Assembly: GCA_900498215.1 (NCBI GenBank)
Contig: LR026962.1
Span: 1,420,263-1,480,777 of the forward strand
Source: an uncultured Paludibacter sp.
GTDB taxonomy: Bacteria > Bacteroidota > Bacteroidia > Bacteroidales > Paludibacteraceae
Reading direction: 5' to 3'
Length of the DNA stretch: 60,515 nt
This document shows, in pieces, positions 15,363 through 23,150 of this stretch. Positions within the stretch are counted from its first letter, which is position 1. Every line of letters begins with the position of its first letter. Position numbers and translations under genes: made by a program. Below the pieces are notes generated by a model, which made no database searches, was not told the DNA's origin, and saw nothing but the letters and a program-made list of their open reading frames with translations.

Positions 15363-17162
15363 ATGAGCAAGAAAACATTTGATCCTGCCAAATGGCAGCC
15401 TACAGAACCCAAGAAGATAGAATCGCAAATATCTCATAATTCAGCTGCACTTTCCCCCTCTCCAAGTGGAGAGGGGTCGGGGGGGAGGTCTGATATTGAA
15501 ACAATTACCCAACGAATTGAAGCCGCTTCTGTTGATATTGCCCCTAATTATGCCGATTGGCGAGACCTTGGCTTTGCCCTCGCTGACGCTTTGGGCGAAA
15601 GTGGACGGAATTATTACCACCGACTAAGTCGATTTTATCCGTCTTATTCGCAAAGCGAAACCGACAAACAATACTCCGCTTGCCTTGCTTCGCACGGCCA
15701 CGGAGTTACAATCAAAACACTTTACCACCTGACTAAGTCAGCTGGTGTAAGCGTTTCCATTCCCCAACCTACAAAAAGCCCCTCCTTGGGAGGGGTTGGA
15801 GAGGTCAAACCCACGAAAGAAGAAACGGAGGATTTGGAGGAAATGCAGGAAACAAATCTTCCTACTTTTCCCGATGAAATTTACACAGACCTCCCGGGCT
15901 TACTTCAAAAGGTAGTGGCAAAGTCCAATTCGCCCGAAGATAGAGACCTCCTTTTGCTGGGGTCGCTTGTTGTGATTTCAGCCTGTTTACCTAAAGTTTA
16001 CGGCATTTATGCAGAAAGAGAAGTTTACCCGAACTTATTCCTTTTTGTTACGGCTCAAGCTTCCGCAGGTAAAGGTCGCTTAACGCTCTGCCGTAAATTG
16101 GTTGACCCGATACACAAATCACTGAGGGAAGTTTCAAAACTTGAATTTGAAGAATACCAAAGAAATCTAACCGAGTACGCAGCTACCAAAAACAAAGCTG
16201 AAACAGAACGTCCCAAAGAACCGCCGGTGAAAATGTTGGTCATTCCGGCCAACAACAGCGCAACAGGTGTATTTCAGATTTTGAATGACAACAACGGCTC
16301 TGGGCTAATGTTTGAAACCGAGGGCGACACGCTTGCACTCACTTTCAAAAGCGAACACGGAAATTATTCCGATGGTTTCCGCAAGGCGTTCCACCACGAA
16401 ACAATTTCATACAACAGGAGAAAAGACAGGGAATTTGTTGAAATCAACAATCCCCGTTTGTCTGCCCTTTTATCGGGTACACCCAAACAAGTTTCAACAC
16501 TCATTCCGAGTGCCGAAAACGGCTTATTCAGCCGCTTCATTTTCTATTTCATGAATATTCGTCCTGTGTGGAATGATGTTTTTGCTAACTCTTCCGACCA
16601 AACACTCGATAGCTATTTCAATCACCTTGGAATGCAATTCTTTGAGCTTTACAAGCACTTAGAATATCAATCCGAACCAATACGCTTTTGTTTGACTTTG
16701 GCGCAGCAACAGGCTTTTAATGCCTATTTCTCGCAGACACAAAACCAGTACCTTTGTTTGTATGGGGCTGATTACCTTGCCACCGTTCGGCGGCTCGGTC
16801 TCATTACATTCCGAATGGCTATGATACTTACAACTCTTCGGATTATGGACGATGGCAATATCTGTTCACCATTGGTTTGCCGGGATAACGATTTCAATAC
16901 TGCTTTATCAATGGTCAAAATACTTGTTCAGCACGCTGCTCAGGTATTTCAACAACTACCTTCCGAAGCTGTTGCAACACCTCCCAAGAATCAAAAACAA
17001 CAGTTTTTAGACGAACTCCCGAAGGAGTTCTGCCGGAAGGATTATTTGACCATTGCAAACAAATTAGGCATTCCCGACAAAACCGCCGAAAAGCACATAA
17101 AACGCTTTGCAGTCAATGGGTTGATAAATCATTATGCGCATGATAAGTACAAAAAGCCCTAA
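15363..17162 (+). CDS. PriCT-2/DUF3987 helicase-like replication protein
   Basis: 599 residues. After a low-complexity start, residues about 40-115 (APNYADWRDLGFALADALGESGRNYYHRLSRFYP...YSACLASHG) match the PriCT-2 primase C-terminal domain. The rest matches DUF3987, a P-loop-type helicase/primase-associated region (VTAQASAGKGRLTLCRKLV, an A-x-x-x-x-GK-like loop, then LSGTPKQVSTLIPSAENGLFSRFIFYFM). A small C-terminal winged-helix-like segment follows. It probably acts with the primase-like protein in element replication. Two palindromic repeats are read in frame (15450-15492 and 15773-15806) and flank the PriCT-2 domain. Confidence 0.78.
   Translation: MSKKTFDPAKWQPTEPKKIESQISHNSAALSPSPSGEGSGGRSDIETITQRIEAASVDIAPNYADWRDLGFALADALGESGRNYYHRLSRFYPSYSQSETDKQYSACLASHGHGVTIKTLYHLTKSAGVSVSIPQPTKSPSLGGVGEVKPTKEETEDLEEMQETNLPTFPDEIYTDLPGLLQKVVAKSNSPEDRDLLLLGSLVVISACLPKVYGIYAEREVYPNLFLFVTAQASAGKGRLTLCRKLVDPIHKSLREVSKLEFEEYQRNLTEYAATKNKAETERPKEPPVKMLVIPANNSATGVFQILNDNNGSGLMFETEGDTLALTFKSEHGNYSDGFRKAFHHETISYNRRKDREFVEINNPRLSALLSGTPKQVSTLIPSAENGLFSRFIFYFMNIRPVWNDVFANSSDQTLDSYFNHLGMQFFELYKHLEYQSEPIRFCLTLAQQQAFNAYFSQTQNQYLCLYGADYLATVRRLGLITFRMAMILTTLRIMDDGNICSPLVCRDNDFNTALSMVKILVQHAAQVFQQLPSEAVATPPKNQKQQFLDELPKEFCRKDYLTIANKLGIPDKTAEKHIKRFAVNGLINHYAHDKYKKP
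15450..15492 (+). repeat. In-frame palindromic element, first copy in the helicase gene
   Basis: CCCCCTCTCC-AAGT-GGAGAGGGG followed by a G-rich tail. It is read as S-P-S-P-S-G-E-G-S-G-G-R just before the PriCT-2 domain. Confidence 0.7.
15773..15806 (+). repeat. In-frame palindromic element, second copy in the helicase gene
   Basis: GCCCCTCC-TTG-GGAGGGG followed by TTGGAGAGG. It is read as S-P-S-L-G-G-V-G-E just after the PriCT-2 domain. Confidence 0.7.
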
Positions 17163-17196
17163 TCTCCAACTCTGCAAATTTCCCGGCCTAACGTTC

Positions 17197-17243
17197 TATC
17201 ACGTTTTTGGCAATACGGATTGTTTATTGCCAAAAATGTGATA
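17197..17243. promoter_or_regulatory. Long inverted repeat before the restriction/Argonaute operon
   Basis: Arms 17197-17214 and 17226-17243 pair at 17 of 18 positions (TATCACGTTTTTGGCAAT and its near complement) around an 11-base loop. It lies 35 bases after the helicase gene. It may terminate the replication operon, or bind the XRE regulator encoded next. A symmetric operator would suit that dimeric family. Confidence 0.6.
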
Positions 17244-17289
17244 TAAAAAATGTCACTGCTATTGTTGAAAACTTTTCTTATATGTCCGT

Positions 17290-17317
17290 TTTGTTTGTGA
17301 ATAATTGTCTATCTTTG
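17290..17317 (+). promoter_or_regulatory. Candidate promoter of the defence operon
   Basis: TATCTTTG at 17310-17317 matches the Bacteroidota -7 box. A TTTG at 17290 is the best upstream box but leaves only 16 bases between boxes, so the assignment is tentative. The start codon of the XRE gene is 124 bases further on. Confidence 0.4.
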
Positions 17318-17440
17318 TTCAAATTCTGACAATCCAAAAAGCAAAAAGTCTCGCAGCCAAAAGCAAATGTTGAGCTTGTTTCAATCTGCGCTGCGTGCAA
17401 TCGGCTTTATCTGAAACAAAAAGTCTAAAACAAAACGATT

Positions 17441-17725
17441 ATGTTATTTGCTAATAAAATTCGACAACTAAGAGAAGAGCGGAAGTTGCTGCAACGCCAT
17501 TTGGCTGCGGTACTGGATATGGATACACCGATGTTTAGCAAGATTGAACGTGGTGAACGTCCGGCTAAGCGTGAACAAGTGATTGCCATTGCTAAAATTC
17601 TTACTACCGATGAAAACGAATTGCTAACCCTTTGGTTGGCGGATAAAATTTTAGATGTAATAGAAAATGAAACTGAATTATCAGACCAGGCACTGAAAGT
17701 AGCTATTGAAAATAAAAGCAAGTAA
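17441..17725 (+). CDS. XRE-family HTH regulator of the restriction operon
   Basis: 94 residues. FANKIRQLREERKLLQRHLAAVLDMDTPMFSKIERGERPAKREQVIAIAKIL is a Cro/C1-type helix-turn-helix. The C-terminal helices (LLTLWLADKILDVIENE) likely dimerise. It precedes the type III methyltransferase gene by 17 bases. This is the arrangement of controller proteins that delay nuclease expression until methylation is established. I infer that role, with the inverted repeat at 17197-17243 as a possible operator. Confidence 0.85.
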   Translation: MLFANKIRQLREERKLLQRHLAAVLDMDTPMFSKIERGERPAKREQVIAIAKILTTDENELLTLWLADKILDVIENETELSDQALKVAIENKSK

Positions 17726-17742
17726 CAGACCAACATACACTT

Positions 17743-19644
17743 ATGATAAAAGATATTCTCCAACACAACGAGGCTTTAACTCCTAATAGCCAAACATTAG
17801 AAGTGTTACAAGCCCATTTCCCCCAATGTTTCAACAAAGAAGGGTTTTTCGATGTAGATAAATTCAAAGAGCTGATTAAAGCCGATGTGGACATAACCCA
17901 CGAAGGTTACGACCTCAACTTTCTGGGGAAAAACTATGCGAAATTATTGGCTTCGATTGATACTACCACCGTTATTCAACCCGACGTGGAGCACAATGCA
18001 AAACCCGAAAACGCCAACAGCCAAAATCTCTATATCAGTGGCGATAACTTAGATGGACTGAAACATTTGTTAAAATCCTACACTGGTGCGGTGAAATGTA
18101 TCTATATCGACCCGCCTTATAATACAGGTTCAGATGGCTTTGTGTATAACGACAATTTCAATTTTACACCGAAGGAGTTAATCGACAAACTAAGTATTAG
18201 CGAAGAACAGGCACAGAAGATTTTCGACCTCACCACCAAAGGACGTGCTTCCCATTCAGCTTGGCTTACATTCATATATCCTCGCTTGTTGCTTGCCCGC
18301 GACTTACTTACGTCCGATGGAGTTATTTTTATTTCTATTGATGACAATGAACAGGCTAATCTAAAATTGATTTGCGATAGTGTGTTTGGAGAGGAAGCTT
18401 TTGTGGCTCAGTTTATATGGAAAAGTAGACAAAATAAGGATAATCGTAATATCTCCGGCGTTTCCGTTGATCATGAATATGTACTTTGCTATACAAAGAA
18501 TAACGAAAGTAGGTCTCTAAGGGGAAGTGATAGGAAAGAGGAACAATATTCAAATCCAGATAATGACATTCGTGGTGATTGGGCAAGTGGAAACATGGCA
18601 GGAATATTATCTGAGAACGAAAGACCAAATTGTCATTATGATCTAATTAATCCCAAAACTGGAATTAATTATGGAAAACCCAAAATGGGATGGCGATATG
18701 ATCAAAAAACAATGGCCAGATTAATTTCTGAGGATAGAATTATATGGCCTGAAACTCAAGAAGGCAGACCTCGAAGAAAGGTTTTCTTGTCTGAGTTGTC
18801 AGATGTTCTTGCTGGTTATAGTTCAATAATTGGAAATAATGTGTTTACAAGAACAGGAACAAGCGAAATAAATGAACTATTTCCTGTAAAGTGCTTTGAT
18901 TTTCCTAAATCAATAATGCTGATAAAAGAAATTATAGATCAAACTTGTTCTGACAATGATATTGTTTTGGACTTCTTTTCAGGTTCAGCAACAACAGCTC
19001 ATGCAGTAATGCAATTAAATTCAGAAGATGGAGGAAAACGGAAGTTTATTTCCGTTCAGCTTCCAGTGACATTAGACCCTAATAATGCCAGTCAGAAAAC
19101 TGCTTATGAATTTCTACAATCAATAAATTTGCCTACGACATTGGATTTTATTGGCATGGAGCGTATCCGTCGAGCCGCTGAAAAGATTAAAACAACGCTT
19201 CATTCTGATATTGATTACGGCTTTAAACACTATACATTGGTAGAGCCGTCGGAAGATACAATTGATAAATTGGAAGAATTTAAGGATACGGAAATGTTTA
19301 CAAATAACGATACCTTATCGCTATTTGGCAAAGAAACTGTGCTCGAAACATGGTTGGTAAAAGATGGCTATGGCTTCGGGGCTAAGGTAGAAAATGTGAA
19401 ATTAGCCGATTACACAGCTTACTTGTGCGGCAAACACCTCTATTTTATTGAAGCGGGAATCAACGAAAACGACATGGTGGCATTGCTCGACCGATACCAA
19501 CAAGAGCCGTCATTCAGTCCCGAAAACATTGTGGTTTTTGGGTACAGCTTCAATTTCTCACAAACTGAAATGCTTCGCAAAAACCTGTTTGTGCTGCGTG
19601 ATACGCATAAAAACCTGAAAGCTAACTTCGATATCAGATACTAA
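17743..19644 (+). CDS. mod: Type III restriction-modification methyltransferase (Mod)
   Basis: 633 residues. DPPYNTG (from residue 123, methyltransferase motif IV) precedes the SAM-binding motif DFFSGSATTAHA (from residue 410), the order of beta-class N6-adenine methyltransferases such as type III Mod. The long segment between them (about 220-400) is the target-recognition domain; it looks more A-rich than the flanks, suggesting exchange of specificity. The C-terminal part with FKHYTLVEPSEDTIDKLEEF is typical of Mod. It starts 17 bases after the XRE gene and ends five bases before res. Modification sequence cannot be predicted. Confidence 0.95.
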   Translation: MIKDILQHNEALTPNSQTLEVLQAHFPQCFNKEGFFDVDKFKELIKADVDITHEGYDLNFLGKNYAKLLASIDTTTVIQPDVEHNAKPENANSQNLYISGDNLDGLKHLLKSYTGAVKCIYIDPPYNTGSDGFVYNDNFNFTPKELIDKLSISEEQAQKIFDLTTKGRASHSAWLTFIYPRLLLARDLLTSDGVIFISIDDNEQANLKLICDSVFGEEAFVAQFIWKSRQNKDNRNISGVSVDHEYVLCYTKNNESRSLRGSDRKEEQYSNPDNDIRGDWASGNMAGILSENERPNCHYDLINPKTGINYGKPKMGWRYDQKTMARLISEDRIIWPETQEGRPRRKVFLSELSDVLAGYSSIIGNNVFTRTGTSEINELFPVKCFDFPKSIMLIKEIIDQTCSDNDIVLDFFSGSATTAHAVMQLNSEDGGKRKFISVQLPVTLDPNNASQKTAYEFLQSINLPTTLDFIGMERIRRAAEKIKTTLHSDIDYGFKHYTLVEPSEDTIDKLEEFKDTEMFTNNDTLSLFGKETVLETWLVKDGYGFGAKVENVKLADYTAYLCGKHLYFIEAGINENDMVALLDRYQQEPSFSPENIVVFGYSFNFSQTEMLRKNLFVLRDTHKNLKANFDIRY

Positions 19645-19649
19645 GCATT

Positions 19650-22601
19650 ATGGAGCTAATTTTACAAACGGGGCTTACCCACCAGCAAAAAGCAGTTGAC
19701 TCCATTGCTGATGTATTCCTTAATTCGGGTATCAGCCAACCGAATCAATATTACAGTAATCCAAGCATTTCTCCCGATAGTATCCTTTTGGGGAATATAC
19801 AGGAAGTTCAGAAAGCCAATGAGCTTCACAACTCATTGCGTGTTCTTTCTAAAGAAGTGACACCGCTGCATTTGGATATTAAAATGGAAACCGGTACGGG
19901 GAAAACATACGTTTACACCCATTCCATTTATGAGCTACACCACCGTTATGGTATTAATAAGTTTATTGTGGTAGTTCCTTCGCTTCCAATCAAGGCAGGT
20001 GCCGAACAATTCCTTGGTGATGGATATGTTCAAAAACACTTTGAAAATACCTGTGGTTATGGAACTAAAATCGAACTATACACCCTAAAAGCACAAGCAA
20101 AGAAAAAAGGCAAAACCTTTTTCCCGAGTGCTGTACGTGCTTTTGTGGAGGGGTCAAATCAAACAAGCAACCGTATTTATGTATTGCTTGTCAATATGCA
20201 GCTATTGACAAACGGAAATATGCTTTCCCGTTCCGATTACGATTTTGGCGTTCATGGCTACTACCGTCCGTTCGATGCACTCGCTGCAACAAAGCCATTT
20301 GTGATTATGGATGAACCACACCGTTTTCAGCGCGACCAAAAAGCGTATGAACGGATAACTGAAGAATTAAAGCCACAATGTATTGTCCGTTTTGGAGCTA
20401 CTTTCCCCGACATTACGGTTGGTAAAGGAAAAAACAAAACAACGAAGAAAGATTATCTCAATCTTTTGTACGACCTCAATGCTTGTGATTCGTTCAATCA
20501 AAATCTTATCAAAGGCGTTGCGAAAGAACATTTTGAGCCGCTGTCTTCCAAAGACGAGAAAATCAAAATCACGAGCATTGAAAGTAAAACTTCAGTGACA
20601 TTTAATCATATTTCGGCTAATGGTCGCAGGTCTTACACATTGCAAACAGGCGATTCACTGTCTGTGATCAGCGAAGAACTCAAAGGACTTTCTATAACCG
20701 GAATAGGTAAGAATTTTGTGGAATTTTCCAATGGTCAGGAAAAGTTCACAGGTGAAGAATTTACAGTCGATATTTTTTCCGATTCGTACCAGGAACAAAT
20801 GATTCGACTGGCTATCCAACGCCATTTCGAAACGGAACGAGCCAACTTCGACCGCCCTTGTAAGATAAAAACACTGGCACTTTTCTTTATCGACAATATT
20901 GATTCCTATCGTGGCGATAGCAACGGCGATAAATGGCTTCACACAATCTTTGAGCAACTTTTAAAAGAGCGTATCGAATATGAGCTTACGCAAAATTGTT
21001 CGACCGAATACAGGGCTTATCTTGAAGCAAGCAAAGCCGATATTTCGGCTTGTCATGCCGGATATTTTGCCAAAGACAATACCGATACCGATGATAATAT
21101 TGCTGCCGAGGTAGATGAAATACTTCACAACAAAAAGAAGCTTTTATCTATCGTTACGGAAGATGGTTCGTTGAATACCCGCCGTTTCTTGTTCTCCAAA
21201 TGGACGCTCAAAGAAGGATGGGACAACCCGAATGTGTTTACCATTGTCAAGCTCCGTTCCAGTGGTAGCGACAACAGCAAAATACAGGAAGTGGGACGAG
21301 GCTTGCGTTTGCCCGTAGATGAGTTTGGCAATCGTATATCAAATGAGGAATTTATGCTGAACTACATTGTTGATTTTACCGAAGCCGATTTTGCCAATCG
21401 TTTGGTGGCGGAAATTAATGCTGAATTACCTGCCGAACAAGCTACTCATATTTCAACGGAAGAGTTGGAACGGGTTGCCAAACTTCGGAACGTTGATACC
21501 AACCAATTTATGATTGAGTTGATGACAAAAGGCTATATTGACTTTTCAAGAAAAATCAATATAGATAAAATCAACGATTTTTATCAGGATTATCCCGAGT
21601 TCAATACGCCACGTCTTGCAGGCACTAAAGTAATTGACAAGAATAAACAGGGAAAAAATACTGTTAAAGTCCGGGAAGCACGTTTCAATGAACTGAAAGA
21701 ACTCTGGGCGGCTATCAACAAAAAATATGTGCTTTTCTTCGATAACGATGTAGAGCAATCCATAGATAAAGACATTCAAACTCTGCTGAAGGACGGTGTA
21801 TTTGGCTTGCAGGAAATAACCACCGACCGCCAAACCATTAAGGCAGGAAAAGACAATGTGGAAGTAGTTGGCGAAGCAGGTGTAACTTATTTGATAAGTG
21901 GCAGGAAACTACCATACAATGCTTTTTTGAAACGCATTAATAAAGCTACCTCTATTCCAATCAACACGCTTCACAATGCCATTTCTATATATGCCAAATC
22001 CGAAAACGGATTTAATCAGGCATATATCAACGAAAGTTCAGCAGCAAGGTTTATATCCAAATTCAACGATTGGAAATACGACAATCTGAAAGGGCGTTTC
22101 AATTATAAACAAACAGAATATACACCCACTTCAACCAAACTAACGAATGCAGATGGCTCAGTTAGAGACGAAGTGGTTCAGGGCGAAATAGGTACAAATC
22201 TTTTGAAGGGCGAACCGTCAGCTAAATATCTTTATGATGTAATTGCTTATGATTCTCCATTGGAATGTAAAAATATCATGGAGGATATTCAGGAAGTTGT
22301 TGTATATGGGAAAATCCCACGTCGCAGCATTTCTATCCCTACCATTGGCAATGACACTTACAGCCCCGACTTTATGTATGTAGTGAAAAAAGCCAGCGGT
22401 GAAAAAGAATTGAATATCGTGATTGAAACAAAACAGGTGGAAGGCAAGTCTTCATTACGTGGCGAAGAAGCAATGAAAATAAGCTGCGCCGAAGAATTTT
22501 TCAATCAACTGACATTAGACGGATACAAAGTATCCTTTAAAACTCAACTTAATAACAACGGTGTCAAATCAATTATTGAGGAGATAGTGAAAGGGAATTA
22601 A
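19650..22601 (+). CDS. res: Type III restriction enzyme (Res)
   Basis: 983 residues. The SF2 helicase part has Walker A ETGTGKT (residues 80-86), the DEPH box (from residue 221, MDEPHRF) and KEGWDNPNVF followed by VGRGLRLPVDE (motif VI). The nuclease domain lies near the C-terminus with D907 (SPDFMYVV) and E926-T-K928 (IETKQ), the PD-(D/E)xK pattern of Res subunits. Full length and intact motifs suggest an active enzyme. With Mod it forms a complex that translocates or slides on DNA and cuts unmethylated inverted sites. The next gene follows 14 bases downstream, so the operon extends further. Confidence 0.95.
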   Translation: MELILQTGLTHQQKAVDSIADVFLNSGISQPNQYYSNPSISPDSILLGNIQEVQKANELHNSLRVLSKEVTPLHLDIKMETGTGKTYVYTHSIYELHHRYGINKFIVVVPSLPIKAGAEQFLGDGYVQKHFENTCGYGTKIELYTLKAQAKKKGKTFFPSAVRAFVEGSNQTSNRIYVLLVNMQLLTNGNMLSRSDYDFGVHGYYRPFDALAATKPFVIMDEPHRFQRDQKAYERITEELKPQCIVRFGATFPDITVGKGKNKTTKKDYLNLLYDLNACDSFNQNLIKGVAKEHFEPLSSKDEKIKITSIESKTSVTFNHISANGRRSYTLQTGDSLSVISEELKGLSITGIGKNFVEFSNGQEKFTGEEFTVDIFSDSYQEQMIRLAIQRHFETERANFDRPCKIKTLALFFIDNIDSYRGDSNGDKWLHTIFEQLLKERIEYELTQNCSTEYRAYLEASKADISACHAGYFAKDNTDTDDNIAAEVDEILHNKKKLLSIVTEDGSLNTRRFLFSKWTLKEGWDNPNVFTIVKLRSSGSDNSKIQEVGRGLRLPVDEFGNRISNEEFMLNYIVDFTEADFANRLVAEINAELPAEQATHISTEELERVAKLRNVDTNQFMIELMTKGYIDFSRKINIDKINDFYQDYPEFNTPRLAGTKVIDKNKQGKNTVKVREARFNELKELWAAINKKYVLFFDNDVEQSIDKDIQTLLKDGVFGLQEITTDRQTIKAGKDNVEVVGEAGVTYLISGRKLPYNAFLKRINKATSIPINTLHNAISIYAKSENGFNQAYINESSAARFISKFNDWKYDNLKGRFNYKQTEYTPTSTKLTNADGSVRDEVVQGEIGTNLLKGEPSAKYLYDVIAYDSPLECKNIMEDIQEVVVYGKIPRRSISIPTIGNDTYSPDFMYVVKKASGEKELNIVIETKQVEGKSSLRGEEAMKISCAEEFFNQLTLDGYKVSFKTQLNNNGVKSIIEEIVKGN

Positions 22602-22615
22602 TATACTTAGTCATT

Positions 22616-23110
22616 ATGGCTAATCTATGGAAACAACAAGGCATTCCGCATAAAGGTTGGACATTGGAAAATGTGTACGATGTGCGGGAAGATGGTCAAT
22701 CGGAAGATGAAGCCTCTTACGAAATTTGCATGATGTGTGGTCATGAGAAAATTCGTTATGTACATGTTGTTTCTCACCCCGATTATGGTAAAGAATTATT
22801 TGTGGGGTGTCAATGTGCGGAAAAACTGACAGGTGATTATGAGAACCCACAGCGCAGGGAAAAAGAGCTAAGAAATAAAACCAGTCGGCGAATCAGTTTT
22901 ATCAAACGGTCATGGAAAATAAGTGCAAAAGGTAATGAATATCTCAAGATTGACAACCACCACATTTTAATCAGCGAAGACACTAAGACACATAAATTCA
23001 CTGTAAAAATCGATGATAATTGGGGCAAAAAGCATTTTGATACCACCGAACAAGCTAAAGCCGCGGCTTTCAAAGGAATTGAATATTACAAAGATAAGGG
23101 GGAATGGTGA
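22616..23110 (+). CDS. Small zinc-ribbon protein between Res and Argonaute
   Basis: 164 residues with CMMCGHEKIRYVHVVSHPDYGKELFVGCQCAEKL, a four-cysteine (CxxC and CxC) zinc-ribbon-like unit at about residues 37-75, then a basic stretch (RRISFIKRSWKIS) and an alpha/beta tail. No signal peptide. I do not recognise a named family; similar small zinc-binding proteins occur in variable regions of Bacteroidota. It lies 14 bases after res and 40 bases before the Argonaute gene, all on one strand, which makes it a candidate accessory factor of either. Confidence 0.65.
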   Translation: MANLWKQQGIPHKGWTLENVYDVREDGQSEDEASYEICMMCGHEKIRYVHVVSHPDYGKELFVGCQCAEKLTGDYENPQRREKELRNKTSRRISFIKRSWKISAKGNEYLKIDNHHILISEDTKTHKFTVKIDDNWGKKHFDTTEQAKAAAFKGIEYYKDKGEW

Positions 23111-23150
23111 CATGAAGTGAAAAACTGGAATTACAACAAACTTAAATATT

